Source of the DNA: Sulfolobus sp. A20
GTDB lineage: Archaea > Thermoproteota > Thermoprotei_A > Sulfolobales > Sulfolobaceae
DNA length: 64,000 nucleotides
Direction: 5' to 3'
Assembly (NCBI RefSeq): GCF_001719125.1
Contig: NZ_CP017006.1
Location: forward strand, 1,178,001-1,242,000
The stretch's first letter is position 1. Each line of letters starts with the position of its first letter. The translations under genes and the position numbers were made by a program. Below are positions 52,382 through 61,371 of this stretch, one piece after another. Under the pieces are notes generated by a model. The model had not been told where the DNA came from. It ran no database searches and saw only the letters and a program-made list of their open reading frames with translations.

Positions 52382-52771
52382 ATGAAGGTTAAGGAAGTAG
52401 TTATAGAAAGAGTACCAATATTGATTGAAGATTCCTATACAATAAAGGATGCTTTAGATATGATGAGAAAGGGTAACACCAACTTTCTGTTAGTTACCAA
52501 TAAACAAGGAGAAATAGTTGGAATAGTTACGCAAAAGTTAATAATTAGGGGGCTTAGCAGTAACGTCTCCTTAAGTGATAATATATCTAAGGTGATGTCA
52601 AGAACCATAATAACAGTTAATGGAGATGAAGAGTTATTAGATATCTTTGTTATGATGGTAAAAAATAATGTAAATTATGTACTTGTAGTAAATAATAGCG
52701 GTAGACCAATAAGTGTATTATCACTTAGAGAAGTACTATATAGTATTCAGAAGGAGTGTGATCGAGAATAA
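52382..52771 (+). CDS. CBS-domain pair protein
   Basis: The 129-residue protein is made of two CBS domains (residues about 5-60 and 68-125) with GEIVGIVTQKLIIRGL and GRPISVLSLREVL as the conserved ends. Such stand-alone pairs bind adenosyl nucleotides and act as energy sensors. No partner enzyme is encoded beside it. It is monocistronic. Confidence 0.9.
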   Translation: MKVKEVVIERVPILIEDSYTIKDALDMMRKGNTNFLLVTNKQGEIVGIVTQKLIIRGLSSNVSLSDNISKVMSRTIITVNGDEELLDIFVMMVKNNVNYVLVVNNSGRPISVLSLREVLYSIQKECDRE

Positions 52772-52803
52772 ATTCATAAATATTAGGAAATGATTCTATA
52801 TTG

Positions 52804-52870
52804 CAAAGTGAGGAAAGTCTAGCCCAAAATTTAGGGAAGAAGTCAGCATTCTAGAGGTAAGGGATGAAAG
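52804..52870 (+). repeat. Dispersed remnant, copy D (short form)
   Basis: GCAAAGTGAGGAAAGTCTAG followed by GGGAAGAAGTCAGC resembles copy A (1186-1250): the first and last words of the long form with the centre missing. It lies between the CBS gene and the SDR promoter. Confidence 0.45.
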
Positions 52871-52910
52871 CGTGTTGTAAAATCTCGTTGTATGATATAA
52901 AGCTAATCAC

Positions 52911-52918
52911 TTAAATAT
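52911..52918 (+). promoter_or_regulatory. Putative TATA box of the SDR-aldolase-DUF35 operon
   Basis: TTAAATAT lies 25-32 bp upstream of the ATG at 52943. Confidence 0.5.
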
Positions 52919-52942
52919 TTTATATGGAATAAAGAGTTTGAA

Positions 52943-53680
52943 ATGGTTAGATATGCAATAATAACCGGGGCGGGTAGTGGAATAGGTTTTGCGACTTCCG
53001 TAAAATTAGCCTCACTAGGTTATGGAGTAATAATGGGAGATATTTCAGAAAATATTCAAGAAAGAGCTAACAAAATTAGAGAGATTACAAGGAACGAGAA
53101 AGTTATTGGACTTAGGGTCGATGTTACCGATTGGAATTCGTGCAGAGAATTTTATAACAAAGCATTATTAGAGCTAAACATCGATCACGTAGATATATTA
53201 GTAAATAATGCTGGAATAATAAGGGACTCATTATTCACAAAAATGACTCCCGAACAATGGGATCAAGTAATTAAAGTGCATTTGTATGGGACTTTTAATA
53301 TGACGAAACAAGTAGTTGAAGGGATGATAAAATACCAGTGGGGTAGGATAATTAACATGTCATCAGCTAGTTGGAGGGGAAACATCGGGCAAGCTAATTA
53401 CTCAGCAGCTAAAGCTGGAATCATAGGATTCACTTTAACACTATCTAGAGAATTAGGCAAATATAATATAACTACAAATGCCATAGTACCAGGGTTCATA
53501 GATACTCCAATGACAGCATCTGTGCCGGAAAAGGTTAGAAAGATAATAATTGATAGGATTCCGATGAGCAGAATAGGTAAGCCAGAGGAAGTAGCAAATG
53601 TAATAGCTTTTCTATCATCAGATGAAGCTTCATATATTAACGGTGCAATAATAGAGGTTACGGGAGGGTTAACCTTATGA
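52943..53680 (+). CDS. SDR-family 3-oxoacyl/acetoacetyl-CoA reductase-like enzyme
   Basis: The 245-residue classical SDR has TGAGSGIGFAT at residues 8-18, NNAGI near 86, the catalytic Ser in NMSSASW near 137, and YSAAKAG (Tyr/Lys) near 153. It closely follows the FabG/PhaB pattern, ending VTGGLTL. It heads an operon: its stop overlaps the ATG of the thiolase-fold gene (ATGA), and the DUF35 gene follows. It may interconvert 3-oxo- and 3-hydroxyacyl-CoA to feed the aldolase-like pair. Confidence 0.9.
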   Translation: MVRYAIITGAGSGIGFATSVKLASLGYGVIMGDISENIQERANKIREITRNEKVIGLRVDVTDWNSCREFYNKALLELNIDHVDILVNNAGIIRDSLFTKMTPEQWDQVIKVHLYGTFNMTKQVVEGMIKYQWGRIINMSSASWRGNIGQANYSAAKAGIIGFTLTLSRELGKYNITTNAIVPGFIDTPMTASVPEKVRKIIIDRIPMSRIGKPEEVANVIAFLSSDEASYINGAIIEVTGGLTL

Positions 53681-54831
53681 TAGTAGGATTTTCTAGTATG
53701 ATTTACAAGAAGTATGAAGGATCAACATTTCAACTATTGGCTGAAACTGTAAGTAAGGCTTTAGATATGGCTTCAATGGAACTAAAGCAAATTGATGGTG
53801 TGTTTTACACAATATTACCCGGGACATTTGATGGTAAGGCTGCCCTTCACTTCTCCTCCTTTCAAATACCATCATTCCTAGGAATAAAGCCTAAAGTTAT
53901 AGAGATAGTAGAATATGGTGGGCCTTCAGCCTTAACGATGCTATACAGAGCTGAGAAAATGATAAGCATGGGAGAAATAGAGAACGCTCTATGTATAGTT
54001 GGTGGAAAATCTTCTTCATTAAGAGAAAATAGAGTAACTGCAGACAGTGTGGATAGATTTTTTGGAAATGTTCAAATAACTCCTTATGATGATTTCTTCA
54101 GAGTATATGAGGATATAAATCCTGTTAGCGATTATGCATTAGTGGCTAAAAGACATGCTAAACTATTCAATACTACTGATGAACAGAGGGCTTTAATAGC
54201 CGTAATGCAAAGGAAGAACGCATTAGGAAATGAAAAAGCATTATACCGTACACCTTTGAGTGTGAAGGAAGTCTTATCCTCAAGGATGGTTAGTGATCCA
54301 TTAAGACTATTAGAAATAGTGTATCCAGTAGATGGGTTTCACGTTTTTGTATTGAGTAAACATTCAAGAAAATCAAATTTAAGACCACTAAAGATAGAGT
54401 TTTATGGGGAAGCTCATTGGTCCGAGATGCCAACAGAATTGAATGATATTATATACACCCCTGCTATAGAAAGTAGTAAAGGTGCGAATTTAAATAAAGT
54501 AGACGCTTTTCAATTATATGACTCCTTTACCATAACGGTCATGCTACAAATAGAGGATATTGGACTTAGTGAGAAAGGCAAGGGAGGTAAGTTTATTGAA
54601 AGTAATGATATCACATATCAAGGAAACGTGCCAATAAACACTGGAGGTGGATCATTAAACGTTGGTCAACCAGCCTATATGAGTGGAGGTGTGATATTAG
54701 AAGAAGCTATAATACAACTAAATGATATGGGATATAACCGACAGGTTAAGGGCGTTAATAAGGTTTTAATCAACGGAATTGGCGGATGGAATAGAGGACA
54801 TTCCGTCACTATGGTCCTAGCAGGTGAATAA
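53677..54831 (+). CDS. Thiolase-fold protein without thiolase residues, probable Ltp2-type aldolase, copy 2
   Basis: The 384-residue paralogue of the protein at 29424-30572 has the same three losses: EYGGPSAL where the nucleophilic Cys belongs, LNVGQPAYMSGG in place of GHP, and INGIGGWN in place of CxG. It keeps LYDSFTITVMLQIEDIG with the tyrosine candidate. Conservation of the substitutes in both copies argues for selected function rather than decay. It is coupled by ATGA overlap to the SDR before it and by a one-base overlap to the DUF35 gene after it. Confidence 0.82.
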   Translation: MIVGFSSMIYKKYEGSTFQLLAETVSKALDMASMELKQIDGVFYTILPGTFDGKAALHFSSFQIPSFLGIKPKVIEIVEYGGPSALTMLYRAEKMISMGEIENALCIVGGKSSSLRENRVTADSVDRFFGNVQITPYDDFFRVYEDINPVSDYALVAKRHAKLFNTTDEQRALIAVMQRKNALGNEKALYRTPLSVKEVLSSRMVSDPLRLLEIVYPVDGFHVFVLSKHSRKSNLRPLKIEFYGEAHWSEMPTELNDIIYTPAIESSKGANLNKVDAFQLYDSFTITVMLQIEDIGLSEKGKGGKFIESNDITYQGNVPINTGGGSLNVGQPAYMSGGVILEEAIIQLNDMGYNRQVKGVNKVLINGIGGWNRGHSVTMVLAGE

Positions 54832-55181
54832 TGATGTATGAAGAAATTAAAAAGAAATATACGGAAATGTTTGAGAGAAACAAATTACCTTACATAAGAT
54901 GTAACAACTGCTCATATATATTCTATTACCCTAGAGATTATTGCCCAAAATGCGGATCACGGAAATTAGAAGTATTAGAAAGCAATGGTTTAGGTAAAGT
55001 TTTTTCGTATACAAAATTTTTTAATAAAGAAGGAAAAGAAATAATCTATGGAATAGTAGAACTTAATGAGGGATTTAGAATCTACACGAATTTCACGAGT
55101 AACATAGATATTGGAGACAGAGTTAAGGTGAAGTTTATAAAAGTAAATAATAAGATAATACCAGTATTTGATAAAGTATGA
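54831..55181 (+). CDS. DUF35 OB-fold zinc-ribbon protein, copy 2
   Basis: The 116-residue protein has a zinc ribbon CNNCSYIFYYPRDYCPKCG at residues 24-42, a linker GLGKVFSYTKF and an OB-fold with GIVELNEGFRIYTN. It is the paralogue of the protein at 29074-29427. It begins on the last base of the thiolase-fold gene. It should form a complex with that protein. Confidence 0.9.
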   Translation: MMYEEIKKKYTEMFERNKLPYIRCNNCSYIFYYPRDYCPKCGSRKLEVLESNGLGKVFSYTKFFNKEGKEIIYGIVELNEGFRIYTNFTSNIDIGDRVKVKFIKVNNKIIPVFDKV

Positions 55182-55297
55182 AGTTAGGACGTCTTTTATT
55201 AAACTAGAGATTGTGGTAGGATATACATCTTCAACACCTAAAGATATACAAAATTATTTAATTTATTTGATTTTATAACTAATAATTTATTAACGAG

Positions 55298-55330
55298 GGG
55301 AACATCTAAGGCGAGGAAGTCAGATTAATG
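55298..55330 (+). repeat. Dispersed remnant, copy E (fragment), in a 324-bp gap
   Basis: ATCTAAGGCGAGGAAGTCAG matches the GGTGAGGAAGTCAG end of copy A. The remainder of the gap 55182-55505 has no gene or clear signal. Confidence 0.35.
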
Positions 55331-55505
55331 TCTACTACTAGGAGTTTTGATTTCATCAACCTAACTCCTAAATCTTTATTTTCATTACATATGTTTTTAA
55401 TCTAATTAGCGTTAAGTCATACAAACTTTGCTAGTTATCCGAAACTGTAGTTAATGAAGATTGAAAATTAGTAGTTCTTGAGTTTAAACTCCTTGGAGAG
55501 TAAGG

Positions 55506-56171
55506 CTAACTAATTATACTCTTCATAATTTCCATCATTCTCCTACCGTTCTTTAGCATCCACAAATCATTGTTAAAAAATATGTATACCTTTTCGGGAT
55601 TTTGTTCAAGAATTCTATGTGCTACTTCAATCAACTCCTCTTCTTTATACTCATAAAAATACCAGTTTTCTCTGCCATGCATTCTCAAGTAAACGATCCC
55701 CGATGTATTTACCAAGTACGTTCCAATTGGAGAATCTATTGAAACTACTGTTACCTTCAAGTCCAACTTCCTCCTATACCATTCTGGATCTCTAAACTCG
55801 ATAGCCATCTTATTCCCCACTTCATTCTCGAATTTTTTAACCCTATTAAGGTTCTCCTCATTAAACTTAAATGAGGGAGGCATCTGGAATAAGTAGAAAT
55901 CCGGATTTAGTTCCCTTATATTATCTTCAAATTTTCTCCAAATTTCAATATCAGATAATCTCTTCACGTGAGTTATCATCCTATTTACCTTAATTGCCCA
56001 TCTTATGTTATTATATTTCTTCCACGAGGATATTTGCTTACTAGTCGGAAATTTATAGAAACTAGCGTTTAATTCTACTGCATTAAAGCCTGAGTTCTTT
56101 ACGTACCAATCAAGGTTTTTCTTTGGGTTCCAGCTGTACATCCAACCAGAAGTTCCTATATAAACTTCCAT
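55506..56171 (-). CDS. DUF72 family protein
   Basis: The 221-residue TIM-barrel-like protein of the DUF72 family has the N-terminal VYIGTSGWMYSWN, VELNASFYKFPT near residue 35, the FLFQMPPSFKF region near 94, MAIEFRDPEW near 118 and VYIFFNND near 196. The family is widespread and has no agreed function, though a nuclease or isomerase fold relationship has been suggested. It is shorter than the 240-290 residues usual in bacteria. It is a single gene, divergent from the following unknown gene. Confidence 0.9.
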   Translation of the reverse strand: MEVYIGTSGWMYSWNPKKNLDWYVKNSGFNAVELNASFYKFPTSKQISSWKKYNNIRWAIKVNRMITHVKRLSDIEIWRKFEDNIRELNPDFYLFQMPPSFKFNEENLNRVKKFENEVGNKMAIEFRDPEWYRRKLDLKVTVVSIDSPIGTYLVNTSGIVYLRMHGRENWYFYEYKEEELIEVAHRILEQNPEKVYIFFNNDLWMLKNGRRMMEIMKSIIS

Positions 56172-56278
56172 TATTATGTATATGTGAAGATTGTTTTAAT
56201 CATTAACTCTGTTAAAGTAAGCTTACTGAGGATTTATGAGAAAAACTAATAAAAGGTTATGTAAAGACGTATATTATT

Positions 56279-56896
56279 ATGTGTTTGCTTAGGACTATTA
56301 ATGTACAAAGACCATTACTTTCCAATGATATACTTTTGATTGAAGAGGAGGAATTCGAGAAGCTTGGGGACGAAATTTATATTAAAGTATTAGCTTCTGA
56401 TAGAAGAGGGGATGAGATAAGTAAGAGTTATTATTATTTTATTGTCAACAAGTTAAAACAAATTGGTCTACTGGTTGATAATGCAATAGGATTTAAGGTG
56501 GTATTTCCATTTAAGACAAAATCAGATAATATTTCAATTAGTGATGGGATAATGTTCATTACCGATAATAAGTATCTAGTTTATTATTATACTAAAGATT
56601 ATGATTATAACTGCGAATTTTGTCCAGTTCAAAACGAGTGTATTTACGATTTAAAAACATTAGCTAAACTGACCAACATAAAGATAAGGAACGAAAAATT
56701 AAATGATGCTTGGATTTACCTTATAGAGAATGTGAGAAGAGACGTCATATCCAGTTTGAAATTTATGAGAGTTAAGGCGGAAGGTTTAAGTATAGAACAT
56801 AAGAGCTTAAGTGAAGCTAAGAGGATTAAGCAGAGTATCCAAATTACTGACATTAGATCTTATTTAGAGGATAAGAGGAGGTTACAAAATGAGTAA
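56279..56896 (+). CDS. Protein of unknown function with CEFC motif
   Basis: The 205-residue soluble protein has a possible winged-helix N-terminal half (IYIKVLASDRRGDEISKSYYYFIVNKLKQIGLL). A cysteine cluster CEFCPVQNEC follows at about residues 112-121 and could bind zinc, and the C-terminal region is helical and charged. I do not recognise a family. It may be a DNA-binding regulator. The gene lies beside DNA that has clearly decayed (pseudogene to its right). Confidence 0.65.
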   Translation: MCLLRTINVQRPLLSNDILLIEEEEFEKLGDEIYIKVLASDRRGDEISKSYYYFIVNKLKQIGLLVDNAIGFKVVFPFKTKSDNISISDGIMFITDNKYLVYYYTKDYDYNCEFCPVQNECIYDLKTLAKLTNIKIRNEKLNDAWIYLIENVRRDVISSLKFMRVKAEGLSIEHKSLSEAKRIKQSIQITDIRSYLEDKRRLQNE

Positions 56897-57350
56897 AGAT
56901 TCACTGTAAAGGGTTGGAGGAAGCCAGTTACGTTATTTGGCTATCAATCTTAGCTCTAATATTTTGAGGATTTAATAATAAGGTTAGGAGCCCCCGTTAG
57001 AACACCTCAAAAATACTAAATACTTCTTACCTTTCACGAACGAAAAGGAAGCCTCACCTTTGGGTTTAGGAATAGTGAACATTAAGTTTTCACATAAAAG
57101 CTAAGAACATGTTAAAGGCTCTATAAAGAAGATGGTAAATAAGTTTAGGTAAAATGCTAAATGCATCAACTGATTTCCTAGAAGATTTAAACTTTACACT
57201 TAAACTTTTTATTGATAGTATCTATAAAGTTATATATTTAATATTTATATAAAGAATTGAGAAAACATAATCTAAGCATGTATATATATATTTTTATTAA
57301 ATGTTTCTATAGTTGTTCAGCTGCAAGTACTAAGTATAAAAACTATTTAA
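56897..57350 (+). other. Non-coding stretch with remnant copies F
   Basis: It contains GGGTTGGAGGAAGCCAG (near 56915) and AAAGGAAGCCTCACCTTTGGG (near 57045). These resemble the GAGGAAAGCCTCGCCCTTTAG word of the long remnant. No intact gene is seen; the last 150 bp are very AT-rich. Confidence 0.35.
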
Positions 57351-57385
57351 CTTCTAGGACTAGAAGATACTTCTGGGGATAGAAG
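57351..57385. promoter_or_regulatory. Tandem pair of 16-bp palindromes at the ATPase pseudogene start
   Basis: CTTCT-aggact-AGAAG (57351-57366) is followed 19 bp on by CTTCT-ggggat-AGAAG (57370-57385). The first is a perfect 7-bp dyad (CTTCTAG/CTAGAAG). A further TTCTAGAA lies at 57413-57420. They sit just upstream of the first recognisable coding residues and look like a double operator or hairpin. Confidence 0.5.
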
Positions 57386-57386
57386 T

Positions 57387-58173
57387 GATCTTTTCAATCC
57401 TTTAACTAAAAGTTCTAGAAAAGATTTCTTTAATAGAGAGATAGAAAAGGTTTAAATCTCTATCGTCATCAATCTCTTTAGTCTTAGGCCTCAGAAGTAC
57501 TGGAAAATCTTCAGTAATAAAAATTGCCATAAATGAAACGCAACTTCCGTATATCTATATAGATATGGGAAAATACAAAGAGACGAATTATATATCATTT
57601 TAAGGATTTCATACTTGACATTGAAAAAGAAATAAATAGTTTAACTGTAAGTTACCTTCACTAATGAACTTCCTCAAACGAATAGAGGTTGTTAGCGTAC
57701 TAGGTGATGAAGTAAAGTTCCATTGGGGAGAGAGTTAATAGGGTCAAATTTTCGTCACTGTTAGAGTCACTTGACGAGTAGGCTGATGATAGAGTTATTG
57801 TAGCTTTAGACGAAGCTCAAGAACTAATTAATTTAAGGGGAGCAAATTTGATTTATCTTTCCTTCAATAATCTGAGGAAAGTCAAGACTATATTAACAGG
57901 ATTAAAGATTGGTTTATTATATAGATACTTAAAGATAGAAGACCCTGGTTCTCCTCTATACGAGAGAGAAATGAACAGAATATAATTTACCCCTTTTGAT
58001 ACAGAGAAAAGCAAGGAATTTTTAGAGAAAGGATTTAAAGAAGTTGGAATAGGTTTTTAGTAAATATGATTAAAATTTACGAAGCAATGGGAGGAGCACC
58101 AAGTTGGTCAAATTGCTTCAGATACTACTCCTATCAAAATGAGGACTATGATAAGGCTTTAGAATTGACCTTA
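57387..58173 (+). pseudogene. Decayed archaeal ATPase (ATPase_2 family), N-terminal part
   Basis: Pieces in three frames, broken by stops and frameshifts, follow the order of an archaeal P-loop ATPase. They are DLFNPLTKSSRKDFFNREIEK (57387), Walker A LGLRSTGKSSV (57484), Walker B VIVALDEAQELI (57797), LTGLKIGLLYRYLK, PLYEREMNRI then a stop (57983), FTPFDTEKSKEFLEKGFKEVG, and IYEAMGGAPSW near 58088. The homology ends near KALELTL at 58173. The matching C-terminal part resumes at 59046, beyond the vapBC genes. It cannot make a working protein. Confidence 0.82.
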
Positions 58174-58239
58174 CCTCAAAAGATGCTACTGAATATAAGA
58201 TTTCAGCAAGTATTGACGGTAGGTTAAAGTCTCCCTTTC

Positions 58240-58635
58240 TTATTGTACTCTCTTTATCCTAACTAGATCTTTCAGTCTCTCCCAGTCTTTATCGTTGCTA
58301 ACAACCGTATAATTCAGTCTCTTAGCTATTACAGCGTTTATTGCTTCACCTAGATTTACGTCTCTCTCAAACATTATTTTTATCCCTTCTTCAACATCCT
58401 TAAGGGAAACTTCAACTACTACATCTTTTATCTGCGATAGTGTGAGGTACAGGAAATTCAAATAACCTTCAGCCCTTCGTCTCTCTCCTCTTTTAATAAG
58501 CTCATGGTGTTTCCTGCGTATGACGATGGCAAGCTCAATGATTGACACTAAACTAACGATAAAGGGCTCCTTAACCTTTACGAACTGCTTAGACACTAAG
58601 ATATCTGTGTCTAAGAGGTATTTTTCTTCCATCAA
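58240..58635 (-). CDS. vapC: PIN-domain toxin VapC
   Basis: The 131-residue PIN ribonuclease has acidic site residues in LLDTDILV (near residue 8), SIIELA (near 33), LGEAINAVIA (Glu where Asp is more usual, near 95) and SNDKDWERL (near 113). It starts 6 bp after the vapB stop. It should cleave RNA when the antitoxin is lost. With vapB it sits inside the decayed ATPase gene, in the opposite orientation. Confidence 0.88.
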   Translation of the reverse strand: MMEEKYLLDTDILVSKQFVKVKEPFIVSLVSIIELAIVIRRKHHELIKRGERRRAEGYLNFLYLTLSQIKDVVVEVSLKDVEEGIKIMFERDVNLGEAINAVIAKRLNYTVVSNDKDWERLKDLVRIKRVQ

Positions 58636-58641
58636 GGAATT

Positions 58642-58908
58642 TCAGCCTAAATCCTTCATAAACCTTTTGGATAACTCCTCCTCAGCCTCTTCATGAACTT
58701 CTTTAAAGTCAAGCTCTGTTACTAACCTTATGAACTCCTCAGTAAAGAAGTTTGAAGCTTTCTTGCTCGCAGCTTCAGCTAACTCTTGATTATCAGTTAA
58801 AAAATATCCATTACCTAAGTCGATTAAGTAGACTTTCTTACCCTTATATTCAGGTATATAGACTCTCCCTTTTTCGTCAACTTTTCTCTCAACTTTTTCC
58901 CCTATCAT
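58642..58908 (-). CDS. vapB: AbrB-like antitoxin VapB
   Basis: The 88-residue protein starts at ATG 58908. It has an N-terminal SpoVT/AbrB DNA-binding domain (KVDEKGRVYIPEYKGKKVYLID) and an acidic C-terminal helix (FKEVHEEAEEELSKRF) for toxin binding. A longer frame to 59010 exists, but a TTTATAAATA box at about 58935-58944 and the domain boundary favour the short form. Likely autoregulated together with vapC. Confidence 0.87.
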   Translation of the reverse strand: MIGEKVERKVDEKGRVYIPEYKGKKVYLIDLGNGYFLTDNQELAEAASKKASNFFTEEFIRLVTELDFKEVHEEAEEELSKRFMKDLG

Positions 58909-59045
58909 ATTCCCACATGTATAGTTTTTTGCAAATTTATTTATAAACTTTCTTTTCCTCTCTCTGCTTCCTTTGAAAAGTTCATCTTGAAGGACAGTTA
59001 AGATGTTCAACTAGCTAATTCCACAAATGCTAACAATTACATACT

Positions 59046-59320
59046 GCAGAAAATTTAATTAGAAAGGAATTTGAGAACTTCTTGAAGAACAGAGTTGTAA
59101 CCAGTAAAAGATATATAGTAATAATGAGGAAAGTTGCAAGTAAATGCAGTTGGTGGAGTGAAATAAAAAGGGCTTTGGATGACCCAGAAGGTAGAAAATA
59201 ACCGATTCTGAGGCATATAATTATTTAAATCATCTAGAAGAGGTGTTGTGGTTGGTAATAAATGATGAGAAATATTGCCCAGCAGAGAAGCTAATAGGAA
59301 GAGTTTTTAGAGGCTATTAG
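59046..59320 (+). pseudogene. Decayed archaeal ATPase, C-terminal part
   Basis: AENLIRKEFENFLKNRVVTSKRYIVIMR and CSWWSEIKRALDDPEGRK (stop near 59201) are followed, after a frameshift, by ITDSEAYNYLNHLEEVLWLVI and PAEKLIGRVFRGY, ending TAG at 59318-59320. This is the C-terminal winged-helix part of ATPase_2 proteins. It belongs with 57387-58173. The 872 bp between them hold vapBC. Its end overlaps the convergent DUF998 gene by 30 bp. Confidence 0.8.
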
Positions 59321-59839
59321 GTAAGTTCCAAAACTTATTCCCCAGATCAGCTCTGGGTAAACGATTAATCTCTCCATACCACCTGGTCCGAATGGTCCAT
59401 AAATTTTTAAGACGTAAAGGACAAGGGTGAATAGAGTGATAATTCCTAATACCGTCCAAAAGTAGTTTCTCTTCAACGAAGTGAGAATCGCACCAATTCC
59501 TCCAAATAAGAATGCTATGAGTGCTGAAATCGAATGAATGAGACCGGTATATTCAGGGAATATTCCAACTAGCATAGAGCCTAATCCTGTTAATAGTATT
59601 ATGTAAGATACTGAATGATACTCTTTCCTTATTAGCAGAGAAGAAATAATTATTAATATGCCCATGAAAATTATTGATGAATTGAAAATTATTGCTGTGC
59701 TGCCTACTCCTAAATCGCTTATGTAGTTATATTTTACAGAATAATTTGGATAAAAGAACTCTGATATTAACATTAGTAAGAGGAATTCACTTACACCTAT
59801 TGAAACTAAATAGCCAGCTAGATTAATTCTGCTCATCAT
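59291..59839 (-). CDS. DUF998 membrane protein
   Basis: The 182-residue protein has six predicted membrane helices and the DUF998 pattern: FFYPNYSVKYNYISDLGVGSTAIIFNSSIIFMG near residue 28, LTGLGSMLVGIFPEYTGLIHSISALIAF near 83, and a last helix with a GIFG-like turn. The function of the family is unknown. It is a single gene; its 3' end overlaps the ATPase pseudogene. The 325-bp gap 59840-60164 beyond its start holds no gene. Confidence 0.83.
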   Translation of the reverse strand: MMSRINLAGYLVSIGVSEFLLLMLISEFFYPNYSVKYNYISDLGVGSTAIIFNSSIIFMGILIIISSLLIRKEYHSVSYIILLTGLGSMLVGIFPEYTGLIHSISALIAFLFGGIGAILTSLKRNYFWTVLGIITLFTLVLYVLKIYGPFGPGGMERLIVYPELIWGISFGTYLIASKNSSY

Positions 59840-60164
59840 ATATAATGAACAATATATATTTAAATCATAAACGATTGAAAATATGGATTATAAAAAGACT
59901 ATGCATAGTATAAGTATTACTCACTGCTTTGTGTGAAAACGCTTGATTTATTATCTCAAAAAATTCTTTATGTATATTTATAGAAAATCATAAAATTAAT
60001 ATTTAAAACATTTAATATAGTAAAATTTTTATATAGGAATTATGGATGTATAAAAATGTTTCAAGTTACAAATTAATAGATAGACTCCATGTTTTATATC
60101 TCGACAGAAGGAGTACGACTTATTTCCATATTATTGAATGATTTGGCGTATTTTTATTCACTTA

Positions 60165-61175
60165 TCACTGAACTAACTTGTTAACTTCCTTAAATTTAGA
60201 TGGGTCACCTAAAACGAATAGAACTTCCCCTTCTTTAACTTCAGTGTCTTTTTCAAAATAGGGATCTAGGTTACCATCTTTTAGTATTGCTATTGGTATG
60301 ACACCATTAGGTAAATCTTTAAGTTTTATAACTCTTTTAACTTCAAAAACTCCTATTGCGAACTCCCTGCTGTTTGTAGGATAAATCATACCAGCAAACT
60401 GTTTAGATACTGAAGCTGAAGCCATCATTCTCCCTAAAACTTCCTCAAACGGTATGACAATATCAGCTCCGGCTGTTCTCATAATATCCATCATTGATGA
60501 GTCCTTAACGACAGTAACTATTGTTAATGGCGGATTTATCTTTTGTACCTTCAAAGTTAGCAGAAGGGTTTCTGAATCATCATCCATTGCTATTATAGCT
60601 GACTCAGCGTTATTAATTCCAGCACTTATTAAATTATCCTCATTTTTAGGATCTCCCAAGATTACCTTATCTCCCTTTAACAATTTTTGAATTTCTTGAT
60701 TATTTGTAACTACAACATAGTCCTTATCCAATTCTTCTAGCTTCCTCACAGCTGACAATACGCTTCTCGAATTCCCTAGTACTACAACATGACCTCTCAT
60801 ATGCTTACCTCTCCATCTAGCCCTAGCATCAATCCAAGTATTTCTATTCACAATTGTTAAAATTAAACTTTGTGCCATACTCGCAAATAGTCCTACACTG
60901 AAAACTATGCTTAAAGTTAAGAATAACTTTTCTTGTGAAGGCATAGAGTAAATACTTGGCGCGTAAAGTCCAACAGTAGTTATAACGTTAACAGCTGCAT
61001 AAATTGCAGAAATCCAATCTAAATGTTGATAGTAAACAAATATTAAGGCTATAATATATACTACAATACTTAGCATTAATAACTGTAAATATATTTTTCT
61101 AATAACTGAGTAAGGTGATGCAAAAATTTCCATAATCGGTATTATTCTTCTATTCCATATTTCGTTTTTATTCAC
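60165..61175 (-). CDS. K+-channel-like protein with RCK (TrkA) domains and altered selectivity filter
   Basis: The 336-residue protein has two membrane helices (residues about 30-50 and 85-108) around a pore loop, then a TrkA-N Rossmann RCK domain (HVVVLGNSRSVL near 129) and a TrkA-C domain (residues about 265-335). The pore loop reads ITTVGLYAPS at residues 65-74, where K+ channels have TVGYGD. The Gly-Tyr-Gly core is lost while the rest is normal. It may be a non-selective or anion-tolerant gated channel, or a sensor. MthK-like K+ channels are the closest known layout. Confidence 0.85.
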   Translation of the reverse strand: MNKNEIWNRRIIPIMEIFASPYSVIRKIYLQLLMLSIVVYIIALIFVYYQHLDWISAIYAAVNVITTVGLYAPSIYSMPSQEKLFLTLSIVFSVGLFASMAQSLILTIVNRNTWIDARARWRGKHMRGHVVVLGNSRSVLSAVRKLEELDKDYVVVTNNQEIQKLLKGDKVILGDPKNEDNLISAGINNAESAIIAMDDDSETLLLTLKVQKINPPLTIVTVVKDSSMMDIMRTAGADIVIPFEEVLGRMMASASVSKQFAGMIYPTNSREFAIGVFEVKRVIKLKDLPNGVIPIAILKDGNLDPYFEKDTEVKEGEVLFVLGDPSKFKEVNKLVQ

Positions 61176-61371
61176 AATATAAGTCTTACAAATTCATATT
61201 AAATAAGCTTTGACAGTAATTATTTGCGATAAATATGTGAGTGTACATCATATGAATAAAAACTCTAGAAGTATATACAGCTCTTTATTATAGTATTCGT
61301 TTTCCTCATAATGGTACCGCACATACTAGTGCTAAGGAAAAGAAAATAATACAACTCATAGGTAACTAGAA

